From positions 4,193,001-4,257,000 of the forward strand of contig NC_067296.1 of NCBI RefSeq assembly GCF_020740795.1: a DNA stretch of 64,000 nucleotides, in the 5' to 3' direction. Positions 24,855-38,115 of this stretch are shown here, piece by piece; the first letter of the stretch is position 1, and each line of letters opens with the position of its first letter. A program made the position numbers and the translations under genes. The notes beneath the pieces were generated by a model, which was not told the origin of the DNA, made no database searches, and worked only from the letters and a program-made list of their open reading frames with translations. The stretch is from Apus apus. Lineage: Eukaryota; Chordata; Aves; Apodiformes; Apodidae.

Positions 24855-24884
24855 GGGGCTGGGGCTGCGGGGAGCGGGGCTGGG
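24855..24884 (+). other. G-quadruplex motif next to exon-1 donor
   Basis: Five G runs (4,4,4,4,3) lie on the coding strand, separated by loops of 2, 4, 3 and 2 bases. The motif begins 8 bases after the GT of the predicted donor. The pattern meets the usual G4 rule. In transcribed CpG islands such motifs are associated with R-loops and can affect splicing of the first intron; that role is inferred. Confidence 0.7.
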
Positions 24885-24940
24885 AGCGGAGCGGGGCCGG
24901 CCCGGCGCGGTGCTGCGGAGGTTCCCCGCTCCTTCCCCCT

Positions 24941-24975
24941 TGTGTGTGTCTGTGTGTCTGTCTGTGTGTGTGTGT
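24941..24975. repeat. (TG)n/(TCTG)n microsatellite
   Basis: An interrupted TG array with TCTG units lies inside the CpG island, just downstream of the inferred exon 1. It can be seen directly and is likely polymorphic. Confidence 0.9.
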
Positions 24976-26183
24976 CCCCGCGGGGTCCCCGCGCAGGGCA
25001 GCGGCTGCAATCACGGCGCGGAGTTTGGGGAGCTCAGCCCGGTGCGGTCGCAGCCCGGGCTGGCGGGAGGCGCCGCCGTCACGTTTAGTCCGGTGACTTC
25101 CCCCGGGGCACCCGGGGCATCCCTCGGTCCGTTGGGTGACCCTTCTCTTGGGTGCAGCTGATGGGGAGGACACGATTACCCCTCCCAGGCAGCTTTTACT
25201 TCACTGAACCCCTGGCATTAGTGTTCGAAGAGGCGTTTGTGCCGCGGGGTCGTGGGGCGAAACCCGACACTGAAGGTACGAATTTCTCTTGCTCGTTCCT
25301 GGGTAGGTTTTGCTTGTTGTATTTAGAAACCCTCTCCCTTTTGGGCATGGTTTGGATGTGGAAGAAACGTTCTGGAGGTAGCACAGATATAAGCAGCTCT
25401 ATTTCCTGAAATGGCATCAGGATTGCGAGGGCTGGTTTGTGTGTGAGATGAAGGTCTTTCCCGGAGAGAGTCTCCTCCAGATGCTGACGGACCAAGAGAA
25501 CTTCAGCCTGAACTTCAGCCCCTTCTCCAGCTCCAGGGTGAGGTGGCAGTGGTGGTAGGGATGCTCTCAGCCGAGTCTGTGGACGAGCCAACAAGTTCAT
25601 GTTTGTATCTTTAGCTAGTTCTGGTGAAAAGGTCTTTTCTGCACTGTGATAACTGCTCGAGGAGGAGGATGCTTCTAGTTGCCATGAAGTAGCAGAGAAA
25701 GTGGTTTCTAACAAATTACCAAGGAAAGCAGAGGGCTTACAAACCTGGGGACCAAAACCTGAAACCTCTTGGTTCGAGTGGTCCTGAGCTCCCTAATAAA
25801 TGCTCAGGGAACCTCCAGAGAAGTGGCTGCCTGGGCTGTCCTAGCTTTCACCTTGACCCGTGTGTCCTGAGTTGTGGCACTACTATTAACTGTGGTTTTG
25901 CAGGTGGAAGGGCCAAGCATAGTTCTGGCAGAAAGTAGAAGGGTTTGTTGGGTTTTTTTTCTGGCTGGAAATGAATCTAATCTGGCAAGGAATTGTGTTT
26001 GTTGAGAAAGACATAATGTATTAAATCCTGAATCTGAAGAATAATTTGTGATGTATGTTTTTCCCTTCCCTGTTTAATCTCTACACTATGAATTTGACCA
26101 AAACCTGTGGATGATATTGAAAATAATCTTATTAAATAATTTTTATGGGTTTTGCTACATGTCCTGAGATCTCTCATGAGTTG

Positions 26184-26208
26184 TTTTTTTTTTTTTTTTT
26201 AAAAAAAA
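26184..26208. repeat. T17-A8 homopolymer junction
   Basis: Seventeen T are followed immediately by eight A in intron 1. The junction is self-complementary and would resist nucleosome wrapping. It may also mark an old poly(A) remnant, but no flanking element was recognised. Confidence 0.9.
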
Positions 26209-29200
26209 GAGTCTTATTTCCTTTCTGACTGGAAAACATAAGTGACTAGTTCATAAGAGAAATGAGCTTGAAAGTGCTGAACTTCAGATATCTGTGGTGG
26301 ATGTGATGAAACACTGAGATACTGCATCTTCTTTTCACCATCCAGACCACGTGTCAAGGCTGCCCATTCCTAACAATGTCTTGTTGTTGAGTCCATCATT
26401 GCAGGAAAAATGACCCTGTGTGAGGGTGCTGGTACCAATTGTACTGGCTCCTTGGTGCTTCTGCAGCCACTTTGTTGGAACCTTATTTTCCCTTGGTTTA
26501 ATAATTTATAAAATGCCTGTTGCCTCTAGGCACATTTCATCCAGTAAGAAGAAAAACATCAACCAGTGTTTACTGGTTACAGAGCCTGAGGTTGACAAAT
26601 AATGCAGCTTTTGTAGCTGAGGGGATGTCTCATTTTTATCTTATATAAACTCATGGAAATGCAGGGTTCATGCTAGAAGTCTGGTGGGGATATTACTCCT
26701 TTCTTATCCTCGTCCTTAGAAAGGTGTCTTGCCTGCTGGTGACAAAGTAAAATTTAACTGTGACCTTCCTTAACCTGGTTTTAGCTCTGCTGCTCTTTTT
26801 TGCTTTTACCTATGTCTGACTCAAGTTTGGCAGCTCTTGGCTGTTTAATGGTGAATTAAGATAGCAAAATCAGGCCCTTCATCTTCCCATGCATCGTTTC
26901 ATTTGGCGTGAAAGAGGTCAATCTCTTTTTGGGTAATAAATTGCTCTCTCAAATCCTCTGCCAGATACTTAAGAAGCACTATCATTAACTGCATTTTGAA
27001 TCACTCATTGAGCTGGAGGGGGAAAACTGGCCTGCAGTTCGTCTCTGTCTCCTTTGAAACTGCTAAATGATGATTCAGTGACTTTAGTGGGCAAATTATA
27101 TCACCAACTAATTGGCCCAAGAAGAAAAACCTGACTGCTATCAAACAAACTGGCTGCTGCTGCTCTTCATCCTGAAACCCTCAGCTGCCCCGGGTGATAC
27201 TTCCAGTTTCAAATACTTATGGGATTTTGTTGTGGCCCTGGAAAGGGAACATAGTAAACTCTTCCTGTTAGCCATACCTGTGCATGGTCTCAGCTCCACC
27301 TCCTGCACGTTTTGAAGGTATCATCCCTTAAAGGATAAAATTCTTAACATTTCAAGCTTGCCTTCCCCTGTGGATAGGCCTCTCCTCTTCCTCCTCAGAG
27401 AGTGAAACTGCTCAGTGGGGTGTAATGATTTTGGAGGACTTAGCTTTGCCAGGAATCCTGGCAGAGCTTAATTTAGGAAAGAGACAAAAGCTTGACGCAG
27501 GGTCCCTGCTCATCACCTTTGCCCTCCCTCTCCCTTCTTTGGCAAAGCCCTTTTCAGGAGCACTGTGCCTCTCTCTAGACATGCCTGGCAGCTTTGTGGC
27601 CCGATGCTGGGAACACGGGTCAAGATCAGCCCTGGCAATGGAACGTGCTGGATGGCTGGCTGGGAGTGGAGGGAGCGGGACAGCGTGCTCTGCTGGTCAG
27701 CCCGACCTCGCTGCTTGTTTGCTTGTTGAGAGCAGCTCAGGGCTGGCAGCTTCTCTGCAAGGAGGGTGGTAATTGCAGGTGAGCGCTGGTGTAGAAGCAT
27801 CCAAGCACGGCGTGTTCAGCCCTCCTTGCTTAAAGAGCTGCAGGAGTGAGCCGGGATGTGTGAAAGGGGTCAGCTGTTGGCTTTTTGCGAGGCTGTTCGT
27901 CGAGTTACACCACCTCCTAGGATGGCCTTGCCAGCTGGCTCATCCTTCAGGGAAGTTTAAAGAGGCTTATCGCAATCTTACTAGAAATGTGTCGTCTTCT
28001 ATTAATCTACTTGTCTCTCCTCATCTCCTTTCCACGTGTTCCCCTGCTCATTCATCTCCCCAGCACCGTCCTGCCTGCGTGGCTGCACCTTCCCCTCTGA
28101 AATCAGGATAGTTCCCACTGGGGGGGGTAGAGTTGTGCTTGGCTTTAGTGAAGGGCAGGGACGAAGGGCAGCAGCAAAATGTCAAACTCTGGGAGGTGAG
28201 AGGGGTGAATGCAACACACTGAATCTCATGGCAGAGCAGGAAGGGCTCATCAGTGAGAACTGGTGGTGCTGGGCCAAGTCTGAGCTCAGCAACACCTCTG
28301 CTAATTGGAGCTGATGTTACTTTCAGAGTAACGTGGTTCTTCCTCACGGACCTTTTCCTTGCAGGTCTCACAGGAGTGTGTCAATACAGGGGTTAACAGA
28401 ACAGCCTTGTAGAAAAAAGAATGACTTAAAATAAAGAATAGCTTGAGGGAGGCTAAGCCTTAATACCCAAACAAAGCAAACAAAAGGTGTATCATTGGAG
28501 GTGGATCAGATGAGCTGTGACATCTCTGGCTCTAGAGGCCCGGGTAGGAAATGCAAAGCCTTTGAGGAAGGGGGCTTGGCTGTCCCTGCTTCCCTGGCCA
28601 GCATCCCTGTGCTGCTGCAGGTCCCGGGAGCTGCCTGCCTGCCCACCCCCCAGCTGTCACACACCTTGCTTGCTATCCCTGAATGTTGCTACCAAACTGG
28701 GAAATGGATCAGTGTGTTTTCTTCCAGCTGATTTCATCCCACGGGAAGTGCTTGAAAAGCAGGAGACAGGTGGGTTGGCATTCCTGCTTCTTAGCCTTCT
28801 GTAATTCCAGCAGGAGAAGGATAAACCCAGAAGTGCATTTGCTGGGTCCTTTTCTGTGTTTGCATTTGAAAGAGCTTGATAGGCTGTGATTAATGAGGCT
28901 AAATGGAAGACTGATAAACCCTAAATTCAAATGAACCTCAAACAAAAATGGCTTTATAAGAAGGGTTTGGGTTTCGTGCAAAGTGTGGGCTGTGGGTTCT
29001 GTCTGGTGCTGTTGGGATTATGGCTGGCAGTGTGTCCTGCATGGGCTGTCCCCTGAAAGATGTGTCCCCACGTGCCTGCTGCTGGGGTGGCTGCTGTGCA
29101 GCAGGTCCTGCCCCAGCTGTGGCTCTGCAGACCTTCCTGCCAGCACTTGGTTCCTTCCTGCTGTAGGTTAATATAATTTTTTCCAAATTTGGACTATCAC

Positions 29201-31889
29201 ATCTGCATCCTGGATTCCCCATGTCCCCATATCCAGGCTCTAATTAAGGATGCTCTAAAAGCAGCAGGCCAGCTACCTTGGCCTTGCAGATCAGAACCAT
29301 TGGCCTAATCTATTTTTGAAGTGAATTAAACTAGAAAAAGGTACTGCAACTCTAGAATAAGAAGCCACCTGGGGAGTTAACCCAGAACAGCTGTTCTGCT
29401 TTGAATTCACACCCTATGTCACTTCAAAATAACTTTCCTTTTCCTAGAAGCAAGCTCTATAAGCACAGAATATAGGGCATGACTTCAGCCAGATCACCCA
29501 ACAGAGCTGGGAAAACATTTCTCCCAAGTTCTTCCCTGCCTTGCCTCCTGGTGATCTGTGCACACTCTTCAACTTAGACATTGTTTTCTGTGATAGATCA
29601 GGCTGTTTCCTGCTCGATCCCTTGCAGAGGTCTGTTTCTCCTTTCCCACTCCCACCTTGGTGGTTTGCTGTAGCCCCCTGACTGCCAGCATCCCACCCTC
29701 CATCCTGCTGCTGTGCTGCTCACACACAGTGGAAGGAGCATCTGAGGTCTCCTCAGAGGTCCAGGGCAAGACTGCACAAAGATCTTTTCTTAGGCTGGAT
29801 GGGACCTTATCAGCTTTCTGGGTGAGTCAGTGTGAGCACTAGGTAAGAGGCAGCATCAGGTGCCTTTTTTCTGAGCCGGGGCTGATAACTTGAGCTGGGC
29901 ATGGGTGGCAGGCGTAAATTATTTGCAAGAGCTGCTCCAGGAGCTGCTCTCCTGCTGCTCTCAGCTTGCCTGGGCTGGGAGGAGGAGTGGGGATGTTTGC
30001 ATGATGTTTGGAGTTGTGCTGAGACACTTCTGCTACCCTGCTCCGGTGGATTTGTCAAGCTCAAGTTAAATGTATATCATTTTAACATCTCATGATTCTC
30101 TGGGGGCTGAGTCATGTTTTTTTTGGCCTGAATGAATCATAGCCCTTGAACTCCATTGCTAAATTCATTATACAACAATTACAGGCTTGAAAATGCCACC
30201 CTAAGTGCACACAAACAAACTGGCAGCATTTTACCCTCCTTTTCTCTCACCCTGTGTTGCCGAGAGACCTTCCTTGTAAATTTGCTCATCAGCTCTTCCT
30301 TCAGCCTGCAGGTGAGGGGCTGCTTGGCACCCTACATCTTGGTGCTTTGCCCTTCAGATGGGAGGGGCAGGAGGTGTAGGTTGTGTGTTTCTGGAGGAGA
30401 AGGGACAGTCTGGGAGGGAAGGCAGGAGTTGCACAGCTTTGCTCATGGATGCCAGTGCCAGTTTTGTCCCAGATGCTCCACATTATGGTATAGCTGTGGC
30501 ATCTCTAATGATCTGTGTAGGAAAACCCCAAGTCTGAGGGGGTTTCTGCTCCACACTGCTCCATAGTGGCTCCGTGTGGCTATATGGGATGTTGGCAGCA
30601 TCTCACAGGAACAAAATACGCAGCTCAGAGGTCAAATATGCACTGGAGGAGCAAGGACAAGGAAGTTGTGAGCCCCATGCTGGCTGTGAAGTGTCTAGTA
30701 ATACCCACCATTCTTTTCCCTACTTTATGGTGCTGAGATCTGGGATTTGTGTAGGACTTACACTGTGGTCTTGAGCAAGAGTTCATCTGGTATGTGGAAT
30801 TCAGTGGGACTTTGTACTGAGTGGGCTTTGCTCTCTGACTTGCTTAACCCACCGAAGCAGCTGGTGGGATGTGTCAGAGGGATGCAGAAGGACCATCTCC
30901 ACCATCTGCAGGATCAGATTTTGGGCTTTAAGATGCCCTGCTACCTCAACTTTAATTTCACTGCCAGAACACTGATTTTTCTGCCATCCAAATAGAAGTG
31001 CTCCTTGGAACAAATATTCAGCTGAGGCACATACCAAATGGCAGGTGGGTAACTGTGCCTGGAAGCCCTCCAGAAAGTCTCCCTTAAGAGCAGCTATTCT
31101 TCCCAGCTGAGTTCAGGCCCTTAAATATCAGTATCTTTAGAAAGAGTCTCTCCCCAGGGCAGGTCTGGCTGTTTGCATATTCAGGCATGGCTGCAATTGG
31201 AGATGGCAGACAAGGATGGCCTTAGTGCTTGTAATCCCAGAAATGGCAGAAGCAAAGGAAGAGCTAGACTGAGGAAGAGGAGAGCAGTGCCAGAAATTCT
31301 GGTACCAGGTTCGTAGCCCAGTTAGGGTAAAATATCCAAAACTATCAAAAAATATCCAAGTATTTTCAAACTAAGAAGTGGTAAATATTTGATGAAACTC
31401 TGTCAGAGCAACTGTATTGTTAGAGCAGCAAGCGAAGCCAACATACCATCACTGAACGTGGCCAAGAGTAGATGCAGAAAGCACAGAAAGTAGGGCATGT
31501 ATGGGTGATGTGCGGGTTGGGAACTGCACCTAAAAATAAGGTACTTTAGAAACATGAAATCCGCCTTGCGAGCAAGGCAGTGGCAAGCTGCTGGAATGCC
31601 TGATTTAAGGCTGAAACTGGTGGTGTTGGCACTGCAGAAAGCTGTGCTAAGGTTTTGCAAGCATTTTGCTAGCAAAACATTTAGTTTCAAGCTGCTAGTT
31701 TGCATGTGAGATAAGGCAAGTTACTCTGGAGCTGTGCCTGGGCAGGGGTGGAAGCGAGAGGCGGTGGTGGGGCTGTTGGCAGGGAGGCTTTTCCTCAGCC
31801 CAGCCCACCAGCAGCAGCCTGCTTCCCGTGCAGGGCTTCTGCTCATTGCATTTTAAGAAACCTTTGTCCCCTTGAAATGTTATGGTTCA

Positions 31890-32102
31890 ACTTTTCTGGA
31901 AGAACTTTAGGAAGAAACTCTTGAGCGTGAGGGTGGTGAGACACTGGAACAGGTTGCCCAGGGAATTGTGGCTGCCCCACCCCTGGAAGTGTTCAAGGGC
32001 AGGTTGGATGGGGCTTGGAGCAACTTGGGCTGGTGGGAGGTGTCCCTGCCCATGCGGGAGGGTTGGAACTAGATGATCTTTGAGGTCCCTTCCAGCTCAG
32101 AG
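31890..32102 (+). mobile_element. CR1 LINE 3' fragment, sense to PPP1R16B
   Basis: The sequence follows the CR1 3' region in sense orientation. The recognisable words run in order: 'actttaggaagaaactc', 'gtgagacactggaacaggtt', 'ggttggatggggctt', 'ctagatgatcttt' and 'gaggtcccttcc'. It is 5'-truncated, as is typical, and the final octamers are degraded. It is the only sense-oriented CR1 recognised within PPP1R16B. Its words 'gggcaggttggatgg' and 'gggctggtgggaggtg' are shared with the antisense copies at 40775 and 58427, suggesting one subfamily. Confidence 0.92.
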
Positions 32103-35100
32103 CAGTCTTGCTTGCCCTGTGGTAACAGTGTCTGGTGGTGCTGATCCTTGCTGCTGCTGTTGGGCTGGTTCCAGAACCCTACAGAAACTACATGATGCTG
32201 CTTGTTAAAGTGTTGCAGGGAAGCCTGACCCACTGTGCTGTATGTCTGTTAGTGTCAGACCAACAGCCTCAGGACCCTCTTCTTGCATACTAGTGGCTGA
32301 CCTTGACCTGCAAGGCTAGATGGGCAGGAGGATGAATTGTTTTGGTGTGGAAGGAGGTGACACGTGCATGGTTTAGCAGTGGAATAAGTGAGTTGCAGAG
32401 CTTGCCAAGGTATGAGGGCTGTGCCTTATATAACAAATCCAGAGGTTTGAGCTGTATGGAGCAAAACATCCCACATTGTAATGTAGATAATTGATTTTTC
32501 CCAAAGTCTCACCCCTTTACCCTCCCAGCAGAGCCCATGGGCAACCCTCTGGTCCCTGCACAGCAGAGGCAGGTGGGCAACACTATCCTGAGTTAGATGT
32601 ACAGGCTCCCTGATGGATGCAGGGTGGGTCAAAAGGCAGATTTTTCTGTTATTTGGTTAAGTTCTGAGCATTTCTGGAATGGTTATAGGTATGCTCAATA
32701 GTGCCCGTAAGCACTAGGCTTGCAAACATTTTGTTAGCAATAATTAAGTACAACTTCTATTTGAAAAGGATGAATCAGATTGTTGGGAAGAGCAACCTCT
32801 CTTAAATCTCCCACAAAATCAATATTGCTCTTGTTAGGTGTGTAGCAGACACTTACAAATCCTGCCAGTCATGTCTGAGCCCACCACAGAGCACCACAGC
32901 ATCCTGACAGCAGTGCTTCTCCCTGTCTCCCAAAACCTCTCTTCATGCCATGGTGAGCTGTTTGCCTCAGAGTTGGGTGGTGGTTGTACCCAGATGGTGA
33001 CATCTGTATCATGGCTGGGGGCAAATGCCTGCTGCTAGGAGGCTCCATGGTGTTTGCTCCTGTGATCTTGCAGGCTGAGGAATCTCTCCTACCTTCTGCA
33101 TGAGCTAGTGCTTCCTGCTGGATGTAAGCATGGATTACTGTGCTATGGTCTAAGTGTCCAGCTTGGAAGTCATGCCTGTCTTTTGACATCAACATCAATT
33201 TAGCAAAGTCCAGCACAGATGTGCAGGGGTGAGTCTGCTCTTGCCTACCAGCATCACCTCCCAGTGTGAACCCAACAAGCATTGTCCCTTGTGGTGGCTG
33301 CTGGCGCTGTCACCAAGGTGCCATCAAGCTGGCAGAATCACACCTTTGCCTTGGACAGAGAAGAGCAAGGCAGGACTCTTGGCTGGTGGCAAAGACACCA
33401 GAAAAAAAAATTAAAGATAGAGGTATCCCCTGGGAAAGGCCCATCCCTGTCTGTGGCCCAGTGCCTGCAAAAGCCCTGCTGCCCAAACCCCCCGTCTTGG
33501 CAGGGCTTGGTGTGCCCAGGAGCTGCAAATGGAAAATTCAGGCACTTATCTAGCTTGTTGCTGTGCAAGAATAGGGCAGCTCCCAGGTTTATTTTTATTT
33601 TTTTTTTGTCATGGTCCAAAATGTGTGTAAGTGACTTTAAACAATGGAAGGGCTTCTGTTAAAGAGGCTGGAGTGCAGCAAGCAGGGCTTGAATGTGTAT
33701 CTTAAGGGAAGGGCGTGGGCTCTTGCAGTGGTGTTTTTGAGATTCTGTTGGAAACTGGCTTTGGTCTTTTCCCATGTTTTATTTTAAAGCCTGTTTTTGG
33801 GGAAACAAAACCAAATCGCTGCTGTTTTTCAAGCTCTAAATGTCTTGTTTAAAACGTCAGGAAGGGGGCTGCAGTTTTGGAAGACTCCACGCATCTCTCT
33901 GTTGCAGGGCTGATAAAACCCGGAAGCTTTCAGCAGGAAAACAAATAAAAAGAGGTAATATCCCTGTCACAGATGGGTCGGGCTGCTCTCCCTGTAGGTG
34001 GCTGCTTTGCAATCCACACTGACATATAACGTGCTGTGGAAAAAATAAATGGAGAGTTGAATCGGAGACTTATGCCCTCAATTAATTTGTGTTCCACATA
34101 ATGGGAGCTGCTTCATGCCCTTCCTGCAATATTTAATGGCCTGTCTTGGAAGATGGGGCTGCTCTCAGTGTGAGGGAAGTTGGGATTCAGTTCATGTTTG
34201 CACAGAAATCCAGTTCTGATCTTTCTTTGCCTAAGGGCAGGGATCCTGCTGCTCCTCTGATGCTGGAGATAAATTTTGTTAGCAGATACTTTGGGAGAGC
34301 AAAGGGGAGAGGGGAGTGGTGTGTAATGAATTCTTGAAGGAATAAAATTTCTTTATCTTCAAGCATTATCTTCTCCAGAGTCCTGTGTGCTGCCTTGAGC
34401 CTCTGTCTGCTGGGTAAGGGAGCAGAGGGAAGAGCTTTGCTTGTGGTTTGATGTACACTCCTCATCTAAGGAAAAAAACAAAGAGCAGTACAATTGTGCT
34501 CCTTGCAGGTTGACAGGCTGCTGAATAGTTTTCTCTATCACACTAGGTTAAAAGGGGATGGTTTGTTTTGGTGTGTGGTTTGAAAACTGAGTCCTGCAGT
34601 TAGTTTCTGATTTTTAACTCATTTTAAATTAAATCCCAGTCAGATTTTCAGGTTCAAACAAACTGTGTCCCTCTCCCTTCTCTGGGGAGCTGATGGCCAG
34701 GAGCACAGGGGGTGTGTTCTTACCAATTCACCCATTGACCTGAAAGCAGGAGGTGAGCCTGGTTTCACCCTCAGAGAACAAAAGGGGGCTGAGCAGTTTC
34801 TGCAAGTTGGAGGCACTCTCCAAGGTGGACACAGCACCCAAACCAGAGCTACTCCTTGACATGGGGGCTGGCAGAGCCTGGGACTGGGAAAGGCAGCAAG
34901 AGCAGAGCTCAGGAGCCTCATTGGTGAGTGGGGTGGTAGGGGATAAAAAAAGAGAAAGGGAGGAAAAACCCCAAACCCGTAATGAGCGTAAAACCCAGCC
35001 ACATAAAAGTTGTGGGTTTGAAAATCTACCCAGGCAAGGACAATTTAATGCAGGAAAGTGGCAGCCTTGAGAGAACTCTGTACAGCAGACATGGAAAAGA

Positions 35101-36160
35101 ATATTTGCTCTATGGAGCTTCTTGACTGAGGTTTTCTAAAATGTCTCCAAGTCCTGCTGCCTGGCACTGGGAACTGGGCTTCAGGAGCAGCTTTGGACAA
35201 GAACCACGTGGAGCTGGTTGAGCTTTAATGCTCTGGCTTGCTCCTGAATTACATGTGTAAGTTGTGCTGGGCTTGGGTCCTGCTGAGGCAAAGCAATCCC
35301 TGGCTGTGCCCAACGGAACCAAAGAGCCAGTTATTGATGGGAGCTTAATGGCTGGTGTATCTATGTCTGGGGAGCAGCCTTGGGTTTGTTTTGCTCATCA
35401 CTGAGGTGCCACTGGAAAGAGCAGACTGTTTCCAAGCATGTTGATGTGGGGGAGAACTGCTTGGCACAGGCCTTTTTTTTTTTTAAGGAAGCCCACATTG
35501 AAATATTGGTAGGAAAAATAACATATATTGTGCTGTGTTGGGTGTTTACAGGAAATAGAGTGAAATTACTCAGGAGCTTTACTCAAACAACTGCCAATAC
35601 TGTTAAGAGTGGAGCACTTGGGAGGAGAAAAGAATGAGGCTCTTAAATTTCTCTATTACCATCATTGACTCCAAAGAGGTTTTTGGACCTGCTGTTTCAC
35701 TTTTTTCTTCTTGCTAGCATTTTATTCCCACTGCTAGGAAAGAGCTCATTGAAGAGGGAGAGATTATCTGGAATTGGAGATAAAGCAAACAAACCAAAAT
35801 GTTTTTATTTCTCTCAGGAAGAATTAAGCTTTACATTTTGAGCTTTCCATGAAGCTGGAAAAATAACTTACATCGAGGCACCTTCACCACCAAACTTACC
35901 TCTGCATCAAGCAGCAATGAAACTTCCTTTGCTGCAGATGGGCAAAACAGTATCTTCACTTTAAGAAGTTAATTAGGGCACAGATTAAGTTGCTTACTTT
36001 GCATACAAGAAACCTGTGGGAAAGCCAAGAATCTCTCCTGAAACTCCTGATTTCTGATGTGATCTCTCACCCAAAAGGCTTCTGTACCTGCTCTGCCCCA
36101 GCAGCACCCTTGGGCAGACTGTAGGAGTTTTGTTCCCTAAGGACTCTTGGCTGAAATACC

Positions 36161-36210
36161 TTTTTTCTTCTTATTTATTTATTTTTTTAATTATTTTTAT
36201 TTTCATTATG
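36161..36210. repeat. AT-rich (TTTA)n-like simple sequence
   Basis: A nearly pure T/A tract with TTTA repeats lies in intron 1. No element boundary or target-site duplication was seen. Confidence 0.8.
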
Positions 36211-38034
36211 TTCCAAGTGATGTTTTCTGCCACTTTCCCCTTCAGGAGGAACCCTTCATTTGGGAGCCCTGAGCATCTGCTGCTTAAAATGCTGCAGAAG
36301 CCCTGAGTGAGGAAAAGAGCTGCTTGCTTCTAAGATACCAGTGAAATTAAATCATGCAGCAACAATTTTCATAATTTTCACTCCTCAGTGTGGTTAACCT
36401 GTGGGTGCTGTGGGGCTGGCAGCACCGTGCAGGGAGAATCACCTGGTGCATGAAAGAAGAATTTGCTCCCAGCAGCAGTAGCCAGAGCTGTTAGAGAAGC
36501 ACGTAAGGGACAAGTAGGGTTATACCAGTCCCTCCTGGCTGGAGCACAGGACCAGAAATAACCACCCTGATGTGGTGGTGTAGCTCTTCCAGCAAGTTTT
36601 CTGCCTGAAGTCAAGCAAGTGACCTTGTTCTGTATTCATCTGTTCAGCAGTGGATGCTCTTGACCTCTGGAGAAGGGTTTGTTGCATAGTATTTTGAAAG
36701 AAGTGGCTTAGGTGTATGTCAGGCTGTTTATGTGCTGCCCTGGGCTGTGTCCAGGCTGTGTGTGTTCCCAGTGACAGGTTTCTGGCCTCAGCTTTGCTCT
36801 CAGCCCTGGCATCTCAGGGTAGGTGGTGGTCAGTGCCCTCCTGCATTGTTGTTCTTGCACAGAGATCCAGGCAAAGGAGATGGTGCAAACCTGTCTGGCA
36901 GGGTGTGATATTAGAGAAATGAAAATGTCAGTGTTGGAAAAGAAAGGGAACCCTTCAGGAGGCTGGAAATTCTGCATTTTGAACTGCTGACCACAGCAGC
37001 CTTTCACCACGGGTGTTTCCTTCTCCTTCTCCCCTGGGCTTTGTAGGAAACATGACTGTCCTGTAACATTGGAGAAGAAAACGAGTGTTCTGGGGTTGTG
37101 ATTCCTGAAAGGGACAAGTGTGTCCTTGTGATTTGAACTCCCCTTCCCAGTTTGCCATGTGGCTGCTGCTGGGATCTGACCTTCTGTCTGTCTTTATTTG
37201 GAGGGCCTCGTTGCTGTGTCCCCCATTATTGGTGTGTAGGGCTGCCATAGCTTGGGTGGCAGGGGCTGATGCAGTGTCCTTGTTGATGATGCTCTAATGA
37301 AATGTCTTTCCAAAAGGCAGGTGGTGAGAGAAGCACCTGTGATAAAGAAAAAAACCCTGGTTCCAGGCTCTGGTTGTCTTAGCACAAAAGACCTTATTGA
37401 TGCCCCCTGTGCTAATTAAAAAATGACCCCACAACCCTACAAACCCAAAGTACAGCACAGTTCCCACCAGCAGGCCAGAAGAGGGTTTGGTTTCCTCCTT
37501 CCCAAAGGTGTGGCCAAGGGCTGCAGGGAGCTGCTGGGGGTGTGGAGAGAGCCTTGGCAGAACCAGCCCTGCTCTGTGCTCAGCAGGAACACAGTCTAGG
37601 AAGTGACTTGGAGTGGGTTCCTTGGACAGGGTGGGATGGGGACTCTGCTGCACTCCTCACCCCCACTTTGGGCTGCAGGGAGGGAGGGAATGGACCTTGG
37701 CTTTGTGGATGTGCCATGGGGCTGACCACACCCATTTTGGGGGCAGCCCCCCATGTTCCCCACCTTGTTCTCCCTGCTGGTCCTGCCTGTTCCTCAGTCT
37801 GTCTCCTCCTTCTCTTGGTGGCTTTCTGGCTGTCTGTGGATGGCATTATGGCTGGTGGGCTGCCAAAGAACTCTTGCTTGCACTGGGGAGTGAGCAGAGA
37901 CAAGCTGCTCTGGTGCTTCCTCCAGAACTTGGGGAGATGCTGGTCAACAGCAGGAACAGCAATGCATAATGTGTTTCTTCAGCCCCTTTGTAGCACCAAG
38001 TGGTGACAATCCTGAAGGGGATGCTTGAAAGAGA

Positions 38035-38115
38035 ACCACAGAATCATAGAATGGTTTGGGTTTAAAGGGACCTTAAAGATCATTTAGTTCCAACCCCCCC
38101 TGCATGGGCAGGGAC
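38035..38115 (-). mobile_element. CR1 LINE 3' end, antisense
   Basis: The + strand begins with the reversed CR1 terminus 'cagaatcatagaatggtttg' and continues through 'agatcatttagttccaac' to 'catgggcagggac'. Similarity then stops, so only about 80 bases of the element remain. The terminal octamers are well preserved. Confidence 0.92.

Larger units (their letters stand above)
24490..25150 (+). promoter_or_regulatory. PPP1R16B: CpG-island promoter, probably of PPP1R16B
   Basis: This is the only dense CpG cluster in the window. It contains several GGGCGG-type GC boxes or their complements (around 24643-24650, 24700-24706 and 24727-24739), two NotI sites (24670-24677 and 24712-24719) and no obvious TATA box. 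These are features of a housekeeping-style or broadly initiating vertebrate promoter. It lies upstream of the PPP1R16B start-codon exon on the same strand, and a strong splice donor sits inside it, so it is assigned to that gene. Antisense transcription from the island is possible and cannot be judged from sequence. Confidence 0.8.

Noticed and set aside
24478..25173. A 231-codon minus-strand open frame across the CpG island, and a 128-codon one in another frame
   Set aside because: The protein is Arg/Gly/Pro/Ala low-complexity, as expected from any GC-rich island read in a stop-poor frame. No domain or conserved motif was seen.
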